From positions 2,102,001-2,166,000 of the forward strand of contig NZ_CP139957.1 of NCBI RefSeq assembly GCF_034343125.1: a DNA stretch of 64,000 bases, written 5' to 3'. Below, piece after piece: positions 31,624 to 40,131 of this stretch. The position numbers and the translations under genes are program-made. Below the pieces are notes generated by a model. The model was not told where the DNA came from. It made no database searches and worked only from the letters and a program-made list of their open reading frames with translations. The DNA is from Caldicellulosiruptor danielii (GTDB lineage: Bacteria > Bacillota > Thermoanaerobacteria > Caldicellulosiruptorales > Caldicellulosiruptoraceae). Position 1 is the stretch's first letter; each line of letters opens with the position of its first letter.

Positions 31624-32698
31624 TAATATAGTGTATAGGCTTATATCTTTTTGAAAAGCTATAGCTTGATACCAAGTCGACGAAATTCATCGGCTTGGAT
31701 AACTAAATAGCATTGATATGAAATATTTTGACCATTGTGGTCAAAGATAGCAATTTCAAGAAAGCAGGTATAGGAAGACATCCCCCCCACCTTAAAATTA
31801 AAGAGCCTTGCCAAAGACCGGCGGGCCCAGCTCCAAAAACCTGCGACAGGTCCATACACGAGGGGGGTTATAGGCAAAAACATTTAAAAACAGCTAAAAA
31901 GTTTTATTTTTTGACAAAAGGAAGCAAAAATTTTTATTTTCTTTTAAAAGTCAAAAAGGAGTGCTATTTTGCTTGGCTTATTAAAAGCGTTTTAAAGGCT
32001 TAAGGAATGCTAAGAAATGCTAAGGTGATATTTTTATATGAACTTTGTTTTTGGCTGCTCTCTGAAGGCTTTTAAATGAGTTTTGATATGGTCCTATTGC
32101 ATAGCAGCAAAACAAAAATGTTGTCAAGCGTGACAAAGAGAAAAAATAGCGTGACAGAGTAGAGCTTTGGCAAAAAGAAATTCAACAGTCAAAAAGGCGG
32201 TCCTGTCTGATTCCTCATATCAGCTTGACCAAATCTCAAAGCAAAGACAAACTTTTTGAAGAACACTGCACATTGAGATTCCTTGCATTGGTTTTATGTT
32301 AAGAAATGTTAAGTATTCAAGCCATATAGCCAAACGCAAAACTTTTTTAGCTTTTTAGCAGGGTAATTTTCAAAAAATCAAGCTAACAAATGCTAACTTT
32401 TTGAAAATAAAAGGTGTCTAAAGCAACAGAACCTGCACACGTGAAAATGTTATAAGGCTGCAAGAACGCAAAATAGTATTTTTCGAGTAATTTTCTTGCA
32501 TTAGCAGCTTTAAGGACCATTTGAAAAGTAATAAGGCATACAATAGATTGCAGATTTTATAGCCTCAAGGGTTAATTAGCTTTATCCAGAGATTTTGGAG
32601 TCCTTTAAAAAGGAAACTTTCATTTGTTTTTCTGTAGTTTTTAGGTTATAATATTTAAAAACACTTCTAAAAATCTTTACCTAATAGGTTAATAAAAA
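31624..32698. repeat. 1.1-kb non-coding stretch with repeated 16-mers
   Basis: No ORF here has convincing signals. It carries GCTAAGAAATGCTAAG (32009-32024, with a degenerate copy just before), GTTAAGAAATGTTAAG (32298-32313) and GCTAACAAATGCTAAC (32382-32397), each a tandem of a GCTAA-type half site. Two GCGTGACA copies lie at about 32127 and 32150. Near 31780-31870 is a GC-rich patch unlike the rest. Possible origin, partition or packaging (pac/cos) site, or an untranslated RNA; undetermined. Confidence 0.5.
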
Positions 32699-32725
32699 TT
32701 GACTTTCAGGAGGACATATTGTATA

Positions 32726-33073
32726 ATGGAAGTGAGGTACAAAACTAAAAAGCTGCAAAAGATATGTGAAAATTATAAGCTGGCACAAAAAGAGTTTGGT
32801 CAGGATATAGCTAAAAAACTTTTTCAAAGATTAAATGAGCTTAAGGCTGCCAAATCTTTATATGACATATCTTGTTTGCCAGCTACTGGTTTTCACAAGT
32901 TAGAAGGTTCTCGGAAAGGACAATATGCTGTGTATTTAGTTCATCCATTTAGGCTGGTTTTTACATCAATTTCACCTTCCGAAAATCAAACACAAAATGA
33001 CATAGATTTAACAAAAATCATAATAATTCAAATTGAAGAGGTGATAGATTATCATGGCAAGGAAAAAAGATAA
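32726..33073 (+). CDS. higB: HigB/RelE-type toxin
   Basis: 115 residues from the ATG at 32726. RelE-superfamily fold: RYKTKKLQKICENYKLAQKEFG, LNELKAAKSLYDISCLPATGFHKLEGSRKGQYAVYLVHPFRLVF, typical of HigB-like killer proteins. AGGAGG lies 12 nt upstream. A promoter-like TTGACT-17-TATAAT (32699-32727) overlaps this ATG, so an alternative GTG start at 32732 is possible. Overlaps the antitoxin gene by 20 bp. Confidence 0.85.
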   Translation: MEVRYKTKKLQKICENYKLAQKEFGQDIAKKLFQRLNELKAAKSLYDISCLPATGFHKLEGSRKGQYAVYLVHPFRLVFTSISPSENQTQNDIDLTKIIIIQIEEVIDYHGKEKR

Positions 33074-34130
33074 AATAGAAGAAGAGTTAATTGCTATTCC
33101 ACCCGGTGAAACCATAAAAGAAAATCTTAAGTATTTAGGAATGACACAGGCTGAATTTGCCCAAAGGATGGGACTTTCAGAGAAAACTGTGAGTGAAATA
33201 ATAAATGGTATTGCTCCAATAACTTATGAAACAGCACTTAAATTAGAAAATGTCATAGGTGCTTCTGCTGAATTTTGGATGAACTTAGAAGCTAATTATC
33301 AACTTGCTAAAGCAAGAATAGCTGAAAAACTAAAATTGAAGGATGAAGAAAAAATACTAAGCCAAATTCCGTATAATGAAATGTCAAAACTTGGTTGGGT
33401 GTCAAAAACCAAAAGCAAAGAAGAAAAAATAAAGAATCTTAGAAATTTTTTCGGTGTATCCTCTTTAAATTATATACCTCAAACATTAGAAGTCTGTTTT
33501 CGAAAAGCTAACAATCCGAGAGCTTCATGCTATGCTTTAGCGGCATGGATTAGGAAAGCTGAGATAGAAGCTCACAAAATAGAAACAAAGCCTTTTGATA
33601 AAGAAAAAATTTATCAGCTTATACCAGCTATAAGAGAGCTTTCAAAACATCCTTGGGAAGAAATTTATCCAAATTTAAAAAATCTCTGTTCAGAGTGTGG
33701 GATAGCATTGGTAACACTTCCCCATTTAAAAGGCACATATGTAAACGGTGCTACAAAGTGGCTTAAAAAAGACAAGGTTTTATTAGCTTTAAGTTATCGA
33801 TATAAGTTTGCCGACGTATACTGGTTTTCATTTTTTCACGAGTTAGGACACATATTAAAACATAATAGAAAAGAGGTTTTTATTGAAGGTGATGAAGAAA
33901 CTGCAAAATGCGAATTGGAACAGGAAGCTGATAATTTTGCTGCTAACACATTAATACCTTATAGAGAGTATAAAAAGTTTATATCCGAGAATAAATCATT
34001 TACAAAAGACAAAATAATTGCCTTTGCTGACTCTCTTAATGTTCATCCTTGCATTGTAGTAGGAAGATTAATGCACGACAAAAAAATTAGTCCTTGGGAT
34101 TTTCCTGAATTGCGACCGAAAATTATTTAG
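33054..34130 (+). CDS. higA: HigA-type antitoxin fused to an ImmA/IrrE peptidase domain
   Basis: 358 residues. Residues about 10-80 are an XRE HTH of the HigA/VapI type (IPPGETIKENLKYLGMTQAEFAQRMGLSEKTVSEIINGIAPI). The C-terminal domain has the zinc motif FFHELGHILKH and a CELEQEADNFAANTLIP glutamate motif. Such XRE-COG2856 proteins can act as cleavable regulators. Co-transcribed with higB; likely antitoxin and autorepressor. It is the last gene before the right attachment site. Confidence 0.85.
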   Translation: MARKKDKIEEELIAIPPGETIKENLKYLGMTQAEFAQRMGLSEKTVSEIINGIAPITYETALKLENVIGASAEFWMNLEANYQLAKARIAEKLKLKDEEKILSQIPYNEMSKLGWVSKTKSKEEKIKNLRNFFGVSSLNYIPQTLEVCFRKANNPRASCYALAAWIRKAEIEAHKIETKPFDKEKIYQLIPAIRELSKHPWEEIYPNLKNLCSECGIALVTLPHLKGTYVNGATKWLKKDKVLLALSYRYKFADVYWFSFFHELGHILKHNRKEVFIEGDEETAKCELEQEADNFAANTLIPYREYKKFISENKSFTKDKIIAFADSLNVHPCIVVGRLMHDKKISPWDFPELRPKII

Positions 34131-34161
34131 CTAAAACATTAATGTTGATGTTAAAATTTTT

Positions 34162-34191
34162 CTACAGCTACTACAGCTACACTACAGCTAC
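34162..34191. repeat. Sub-terminal CTACAGCTAC repeats, right end of the satellite-like element
   Basis: Three copies of CTACAGCTAC (34162, 34171, 34182) lie about 120 bp inside the right attachment core, mirroring two copies at the left end. Candidate arm-type integrase sites. Confidence 0.6.
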
Positions 34192-34306
34192 CGAAATAAA
34201 AAAATGTATTTTTTATTGAGCTGGAATAAATTTTCAAAGTTTTGAAATCAAGATATATCAAGCTTTCTGTGGTTTGTCAAAGTTTGTAAAATAATATTTC
34301 GTCAAT

Positions 34307-34359
34307 CTACGGATCTGAGGGTTGGGGGTTCGAGTCCTCCTGGGCGCGCCAGTTATTTT
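34307..34359 (+). other. Right attachment core, tRNA-Arg(ACG) 3' fragment
   Basis: Identical over 53 bp to 20323-20375. It starts at the anticodon loop and includes the T arm and CCA end of tRNA-Arg; the bases before it do not form a tRNA 5' half. Chromosomal DNA begins after it. Its last two bases are also part of the stop codon of the leftward Uma2 gene. Confidence 0.9.
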
Positions 34360-34939
34360 ATAACACTTCTTTAATTTGAGCAAAGTCTATTATAAGGTCT
34401 TCAAAAATACTAACCTTTATTTTGTCATTGAAAGTGTAACTTTCTGGAGCTTGCAGCCCTTCATTATCTTTTAGTCTATAAACTAAAACTGTTTGGTTGT
34501 CAGGATTGACAATCCAATATTCTTTAACTTTAAATTGAGTATACAGGTTTAGTTTTCTTACATAGTCGTGAATCAAATTATTAGGAGAGACAACTTCAAT
34601 TATCATCTCAGGAGCTCCAACGCAACCTCTTTCAGTGAGTTTTCTCTTGTCACAAATAATTGAAATATCAGGCTGCACAACATTGATTGCTTGGTTTTCA
34701 TTTTGTTCTTCCTCAATTAGGACTACATCAAAAGGAGCTGTGTAGATTTCACATGGTTTTTTGTTTTGTCGGAGAAAGCTACCAATTGTTATTGTCAGCT
34801 CTGTAACTATCTTCTGGTGCACCCTTGATGGTGCAGGGCTCATATCAAAGATTACACCATCAATTAGCTCTACTCTTGCGTCTTCTGGCAGCTGAAGATA
34901 GTCCGCATATGTCCAAAGCTTAGGAATTTTTTCTTCCAT
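34358..34939 (-). CDS. Uma2 family putative nuclease (chromosomal copy)
   Basis: 193 residues, about three-quarters identical to the gene at 21679 with the same QPDISIICD and APEMIIEVVS...RKLNLYTQF...EYWIVNP motifs. AAGGTGGG precedes the ATG. It ends on the attachment core, so it is the first chromosomal gene and converges on the tRNA-Arg site. Function unknown; a third, fragmentary copy is at 43262. Confidence 0.8.
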   Translation of the reverse strand: MEEKIPKLWTYADYLQLPEDARVELIDGVIFDMSPAPSRVHQKIVTELTITIGSFLRQNKKPCEIYTAPFDVVLIEEEQNENQAINVVQPDISIICDKRKLTERGCVGAPEMIIEVVSPNNLIHDYVRKLNLYTQFKVKEYWIVNPDNQTVLVYRLKDNEGLQAPESYTFNDKIKVSIFEDLIIDFAQIKEVL

Positions 34940-35095
34940 TTGATTTTTCCCACCTTTTTTAAGTTGTATGAATTTTCAATCATCTATGACCCTACCTATA
35001 AAAATTATACAATAGTTTTCCTTACATATCAAAGTATTCTTCACCTTCTCAAAAACTACATAAAATCATTTTGTATTTAAAGCAAATTTATTACA

Positions 35096-35123
35096 TTGAC
35101 AAAAGGAAATTATATACTATGAT
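35096..35123 (+). promoter_or_regulatory. Promoter for the acetyltransferase gene
   Basis: TTGACA (35096-35101), 16-bp spacer, TATGAT (35118-35123), about 60 bp before the ATG at 35183. Confidence 0.55.
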
Positions 35124-35182
35124 GTTTGAAAAAAGAATGTTTCTGAACATTCCAGATTTTTACTTATTAGAGGTGAGTGATT

Positions 35183-35696
35183 ATGATTGACTTTATAATT
35201 AGACCAATAAAGCTTCAAGATGCAACAGCTATTAACCAAATAAGAAGAATGGATGGAGTCATGGAAAATACGCTTGGAATTTTCAGTGAACGGGTTTCAA
35301 GCACGGAAGAATTCATTAAAGGTTTATCTGAAAATGACCGTTTACTTGTTGCTGAAGTCAATGAAAATGGAGAAAAAAGGTGGTCGGAGTTGTATAGGGC
35401 TTCTTGTCAATAATAGAAACCCAAGATTAAGGCATTCAGCAGCTTTAGGAATAATGGTGCATCCTGAATACCAAGGAAAAGGTATTGGTACTGCCTTATT
35501 AAAAAAAGTTATAGAGCTTGCTGATAACTGGCTAATGCTTTTAAGATTAGAACTCACTGTATTTGTTGAAAATGAGAGAGCTGTTAAATTATATCAGTCT
35601 TTAGGATTTCAGATAGAAGGAATAAAGAAGTACGCCGCTATTCGAAATGGAAAATATGCGGATGTGTATTTGATGGCAAGGTATAATGTAAGATAA
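35183..35696 (+). pseudogene. GNAT acetyltransferase, frameshifted
   Basis: The first frame (from ATG 35183, AGAGGTG upstream) gives FIIRPIKLQDATAINQIRRM ... LLVAEVNENGEK and then derails at an A6 run near 35375. A second frame supplies GLLVNNRNPRLRHSAALGIM, VHPEYQGKGIGTALL (the acetyl-CoA-binding motif) and a normal C-terminus to 35696. At least two small deletions between about 35370 and 35395 are needed to restore one frame. Otherwise a typical 170-residue GNAT enzyme; substrate unknown. Confidence 0.85.
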
Positions 35697-35831
35697 AATA
35701 AAAGATTAGAGCCAAATAAATAATGAAAATTAAGTAACCGAAAAATTGTAAAAATATAATTCAAAAATGTAACCGTGTAAAAAAATGTCATAAATATAGC
35801 TTTTCAAGTTATTTTTTATATCTTAAAAAAA

Positions 35832-35899
35832 GGGCTGTCTAAAAAGTGAACTGCCACCTGTCAAGTAAACAGAGAAAATAAACAAAAATCTCTTCACAG
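35832..35899. other. Orphan insertion-sequence end
   Basis: A GGGCTGTCTAAAAAG sequence resembling an IS terminus lies 70 bp before the IS1182-like terminal repeat. No transposase belongs to it. Probably the remains of another element. Confidence 0.35.
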
Positions 35900-35940
35900 G
35901 GGGCTGTCCAAAAACAATAATTTTTAATAACCAGAATCAA

Positions 35941-37536
35941 CTATTTCATGGCATTAAATGTTAATATTGAACTATGCAGTAAAAAGCAAGAGGGTTGGCT
36001 GGCAATTTTGCCCCAACCCTCTATTATTATCTTTGCTAACCTTTCTATGTTATAGGCAATACAAACCAAACCCCACTCAAGCTTCACACCTTTCAAGCCC
36101 CTGAGCAGGAACCTCTTAAAATCCCTTATTATTCTTTATTATCCCAAATACTGTCTCAACCTTTATCTTCCTCCTGCTGTAAATCTCTTTGCCCTCTTCA
36201 CTCAAAAGCCTTTCTCTTACTTCATTCTTCAACTTCTCCAATCTTGGCCTTATCCTAAATCTCTTATTCCATCTCTTGCCTCTGTAACACTTATCCTTGT
36301 GCTCACATCCATTGCATATATCCTCACACTGATATATCTTCTCCCAACTTACAAATCCCCTCTCATTTACATCTACCCTCGGATATAAGTATTTCACCTT
36401 CTTACCAGCAGGACAAATATAAACATCTTCAGAGGCAATATACTCCCAATTCCTGCTATTAAACTTGTCCTTCTTAAATTTCCTTGTCTGCTCCAAGTCA
36501 AATGTGTTATACAAAATAGAGCTATTGATGCCACATTCTTTCAGATGAAGGTAGTTTCCATCAAGCCCATAGCCACTGTCTGCTATGACATTCTTAGGCA
36601 TGAAACCTGTTATCTTCTCCACAGCCTCAAGATGCTTTTTCCCAGACAGTGTCTGTGGGACTCTGATGGATGCTAAAGCCTATGACAAATCGGTTCTGTG
36701 TGCCGATTGTAATAAATGTGGCATCATGGTCTGTTTTTGAAAAGCTATTTCTGCCACTTAAGATCTGCCCATAAGACTCGTATTTCTTGAGTCTTAATAC
36801 ACAGTCATTTTGGAGGGTTTTTACAAGTTTTTTCACTCTCCTTTCTTTTCTTTTGTTCCCAAAGTTAGCTTCTGCTAGCTTTTTGGGTGAGTTCTTCGAC
36901 TTTTTGTTCGAGTTCTTGGCTATCATAATCAGCTTCTAAATTGACATCCAACTCGCTAAGAGTTCTGTCTTCTTCCTCATTTATCCTTTCTATTTCATTA
37001 AGGATGTCTCTTACTTTTTCTCTTAATTTCTTTTTGTATGTTCTTGTGCTTTTTGACCATACAAACGTATATTTGTTCGCATTCGCTTCAATCTTTGTGC
37101 CGTCAAGATAGTAATATTCAAAGTTTACATACCCCAGCTCTACAAGGAGTTCAATAACTTGTGCAAAAATCTCTTCAATACAGTCACCTATTATCTGTTT
37201 TCTGAATCTATTGATAGTTCTGAAATCAGGGGTTTGAAGTTTTGAAAGCCACACAAAGGTTATATTCTCTTGAAGTGCTTTTGCTATCTTTCTTGAAGAG
37301 TATATCCCCTGTATGTAAGCATAGATAAGAACTTTCAAAAGCATCAAAGGATGGTAGCTGGAAGTCCCTCCACCTTTGTATTTTTGTACTATGTGTGAGA
37401 TATCTATTTTATCAATGATTTTGTCGATTGCTCTTACCAGATGAGTTTGAGGGATAAAGGTTTCAGGGTCGATTGGCATTATTAATTGGTTAGGGTTATA
37501 TTCTTTGAAGACTATTTTATCATGTTTGCGTGGCAT
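35941..37536 (-). pseudogene. IS1182-type transposase, multiple frameshifts
   Basis: Pieces in order: N-terminal part (37536 to 36865) with HLVRAIDKIIDKI, SYHPLMLLKVLIYAYIQGIYSSRKIA and PDFRTINRFRKQ, typical of the family; a middle piece (36926-36627) in another frame; and a DDE part (36622-36116) with VIADSGYGLDGNYL and KVETVFGIIKNNKGF. A final frame change leads to KRFLLRGLKGVKLEWGLVC down to 35941. At least three frameshifts. Confidence 0.85.
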
Positions 37537-37644
37537 GATGATTCTTATAATCATTTTTGAGATATTATATCATAAATATATTATAGTGTAAATACAGTAA
37601 AAATAAAGAGACTGTCATCTCATCTCTTTGGACAGCCTCCTGTT

Positions 37645-38045
37645 TTATCCTAACATACCAAGAAGAAGGTTGCGATACTCCAATGGCGTCATACCTTTTA
37701 ATTCCTCTTGAATACAGGGCTATGATCTTGTCTTTAATCTCTAAAATTTCTCTTTTGCACTTAAGAATTAGCTTAGGTTCAAATTTGCTTCCTCTATTCT
37801 TGCTGGAATATCAAGTTCCATTTCACCAAACTAACCATTTTGATAATTTGTTGTCTGCCTGTTTTTGACATCATATCTTTCGTAACCCAAACTTTCTTCA
37901 ATTTGGGCTTCTAAAAAGCTTTGTAGGGGGCCTTTAAATAGATCCCTCAAGCTTTCGTAAATGTCGCTTACACTCTGGATGTTATTTTTCCTTATGAACT
38001 CAAGCAATTGTTTTTTGTTGAAACATTTTCTATAACAAAAAACCT
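37645..38045 (-). pseudogene. Mosaic of IS256-like and IS3 OrfB-like transposase remnants
   Basis: Minus-strand translation gives LFKGPLQSFLEAQIEESLGY, ERYDVKNRQTTNYQNG and EIKDKIIALYSRG, the N-terminal region of IS256/Mutator transposases with stops and a deletion. It runs into ELKGMTPLEYRNLLLGMLG and a stop at 37645, the usual end of IS3-family OrfB. Two different dead elements have been joined here. Confidence 0.65.
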
Positions 38046-38265
38046 CCCTCTTGGATATTTTTGTTTATATTCTGAATTCTTACCAAGAAGGAGGCTCTTA
38101 TATTTTACACAAAATTATTTATAGTTTCAGCTGGGGTAAAACTGCCACCCAACCCTCTTTTTGTTTACTATATAGTTCGATATTGGCATTTAATGGCATA
38201 AAATACTTGATTCTAGTTATTAAAAATTATTGTTTTGGGACAGCTCATTACAATATTTGGAGTGT

Positions 38266-38979
38266 TTAATTATTACTTCTTCTTGCTTCTTCTAGTTTTC
38301 TCCAAACCTCTTTTTGAATTTCATCTATTATAGGAACTTTCTCAAGCTTGTCAATTCTGTTGATTTCTTCACGAAGTTCATCTAAGGTTATATTGAAAAA
38401 TCTTTCTTTATACCTCTCATCATACCACCAGCATGCAGGATATACTGTGTTGTCGCTATTAACTTTAAATATAAATCTATTTTCAGATGCAATCCACCAC
38501 ACACCTGGTTTGTCTTTTCTTTTCTCAATCATAAAAACAAATTTTTCACCAGGCTGCATTTCAAAAAGATCTGATTTATTAAATGGATCATACAATGCAA
38601 AACAAAGCTCAATTTGTTTATTATCCACATTTCCTTTTAGGACTTTATCAACTTCAACAGTTACATATAATCTGGTTACTGTAGTTGATGGTGTTCCTAA
38701 TTTTGACTGTAACTCGTATACATTAGTCCCTGGTTTCGCCTGTACTGTTTCAGTTGTTTCTTCTTTTTTAACTAATTTTCCTACAATTACTGCTTGTGAA
38801 TTTTTGACGTAGTACTCAAAAGTCAAATGTTGATAACTTTTTAAAGGGTCATAATATATAATTGGTTTCTCATAATTTTTCATTTTATTTGTATTTTTCT
38901 TTATATAATTCAAAAACGGTAAGCTAAAAAGTAGGATCACTGTTATAAGTATACAACTAATTTTAACGCTTTTTTTCAT
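38266..38979 (-). CDS. Secreted or membrane-anchored protein of unknown function
   Basis: 237 residues. An N-terminal membrane/signal segment (about 7-27) is followed by an exported domain with strands such as SQAVIVGKLVKKEET, LYVTVEVDKVLKGN and EKFVFMIEKR, giving an all-beta impression, and a charged helical C-terminus. AGGAGG is 10 nt before the ATG. It lies downstream of the protease pseudogene, 45 bp away, so may have been its operon partner. Confidence 0.65.
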   Translation of the reverse strand: MKKSVKISCILITVILLFSLPFLNYIKKNTNKMKNYEKPIIYYDPLKSYQHLTFEYYVKNSQAVIVGKLVKKEETTETVQAKPGTNVYELQSKLGTPSTTVTRLYVTVEVDKVLKGNVDNKQIELCFALYDPFNKSDLFEMQPGEKFVFMIEKRKDKPGVWWIASENRFIFKVNSDNTVYPACWWYDERYKERFFNITLDELREEINRIDKLEKVPIIDEIQKEVWRKLEEARRSNN

Positions 38980-39024
38980 TTTGATCTAACCTCCTCATAA
39001 CTATCTGCTAAATACTCAAAATAT

Positions 39025-39759
39025 TTAATTGTAACAGTTAAAGCCATACATTATTTCAATGTCACATATATCTTGTATAGTTGGGTATTCTTCGGCATAA
39101 CTGTAATCCATAATACTTCCATAACTATCAGCTGAATAGCTATTTCTTGAGTTCGAATAATTAGGATGTTCTAAACCCATATCGTGTCCCATTTCGTGCA
39201 TTAAAATACCTTTTCGCTGAGTTGAAGTATGTGTAGATGTAGTTACATAAGGACTTACATAAATTGTGGCCTGACCAATATTCCTATCACAAGATTGAAT
39301 GGTCGAAGAATTGATTTCTGTTCCATAGATATTTTTTAATGTTGTATAACCTTCAACATATTTGGAGATTGTACTTTCGCCAAACATTGAGTCCCACCAT
39401 GTTGGATCAGCTGTGCAAAAAAACAGATTTGCATTTGAAAAAGTTGTATCTACACACTTTACATGAGACACAAAATGAATATTATACATTGTTGCATTTA
39501 CACTCCATGCATTGCTCCAATTATTCAATGCAGAATTATATACCTCCACAAATGGTGAGTTTAAGTAGTCTTTGTTAGCTTTTAAGTAAAGCTTTGTTTT
39601 GCCACTTTCAGTAATTTTAGAATACCACCTTAGAGGATACGACTGATATATTTCATGAGAATAGCTATCAACTTAGAAACAAAATACTAAAAATAGAGCA
39701 ATCAAGATGGAAACTGTTCTAGTTTTGTTATACCATCTTTTTAAGTTAAAGCAAATCAC
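39025..39759 (-). pseudogene. Matrixin-like secreted metalloprotease with a stop after the signal peptide
   Basis: The frame starts at a GTG (39757-39759) with AAGGAAG 9 nt upstream and encodes a signal peptide (MICFNLKRWYNK..., SILIALFLVFCF). Codon 29 is TAA (39673-39675). Without a frame change it continues through VDSYSHEIYQSYPLRWYSKI to a protease domain with the zinc motif HEMGHDMGLEH and Met-turn SIMDYS. The longest ATG-started piece is 39025-39549 and would lack export. A C-to-T change of CAA to TAA would explain it. Confidence 0.75.
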
Positions 39760-40131
39760 CTTTTATGACTTCCTTTTTATGGTAATTTTTGTTTGAAATT
39801 ATGTGCCAATAAGTAAAGTAGGTGAATATAAATTGACAGTAGCATCATAAATGTAATTTTTAAGTCATAATAATCACACTCATCAAATTAAAATTAGATT
39901 AACATTAATAGAATAAAATAATTAAGATAAAAAAGTGGTCTTTAAGCAAAAATAAATTTGGGACTTTTTAAAAACAAAACTTTGAAATTTTTATTTCACA
40001 ACATATAGATAAGATTCAATAAATCAAAACTGTATATATTGTAAGGAAGGGACTATCCGCTTATTTTTTTGGACAGTCCAATATTAATTTTTTTTAACTT
40101 TATATCTCGACTTTTGTTCAATTACAAATAG
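39760..40131. other. AT-rich gap, no gene
   Basis: About 370 bp with no credible ORF. An imperfect inverted repeat GGACTATCC / GGACAGTCC (40050-40058 / 40071-40079) could terminate the leftward xylanase transcript or be an IS end. Confidence 0.5.

Larger units (their letters stand above)
20323..34359. mobile_element. Phage-satellite-like (PICI-like) integrated element, about 14 kb
   Basis: Bounded by perfect 53-bp tRNA-Arg repeats. Gene order: integrase, Uma2, XRE repressor (leftward); then rightward excisionase-like, primase-helicase, iteron cluster, small genes, terminase-small-subunit-like, sigma-like; then HicAB and HigBA at the distal end. No capsid, tail, lysis, relaxase or T4SS gene is present. 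Size, divergent repressor/excisionase switch and primase-ori unit match phage-inducible chromosomal islands. The satellite interpretation is inference; a cryptic replicating island or a mobilisable ICE derivative are alternatives. Confidence 0.7.
35903..38244. mobile_element. IS1182-like element, decayed, with IS fragments inside
   Basis: Terminal inverted repeats about 100 bp long: GCTGTCC-N-AAAACAATAA starts at 35903 and its mirror ends at 38244, with similarity continuing inward past GAGGGTTGG. Between them lie a broken IS1182-type transposase (35941-37536) and remains of IS3- and IS256-type transposases (37645-38045). The 2.3-kb length exceeds a normal IS1182 because of the insertions. 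Not capable of self-transposition as read. Confidence 0.75.

Noticed and set aside
31728-32003. 91-residue rightward ORF in the non-coding part of the island
   Set aside because: No ribosome site, biased Lys/Phe composition from AT-rich DNA, and it runs into the repeats.
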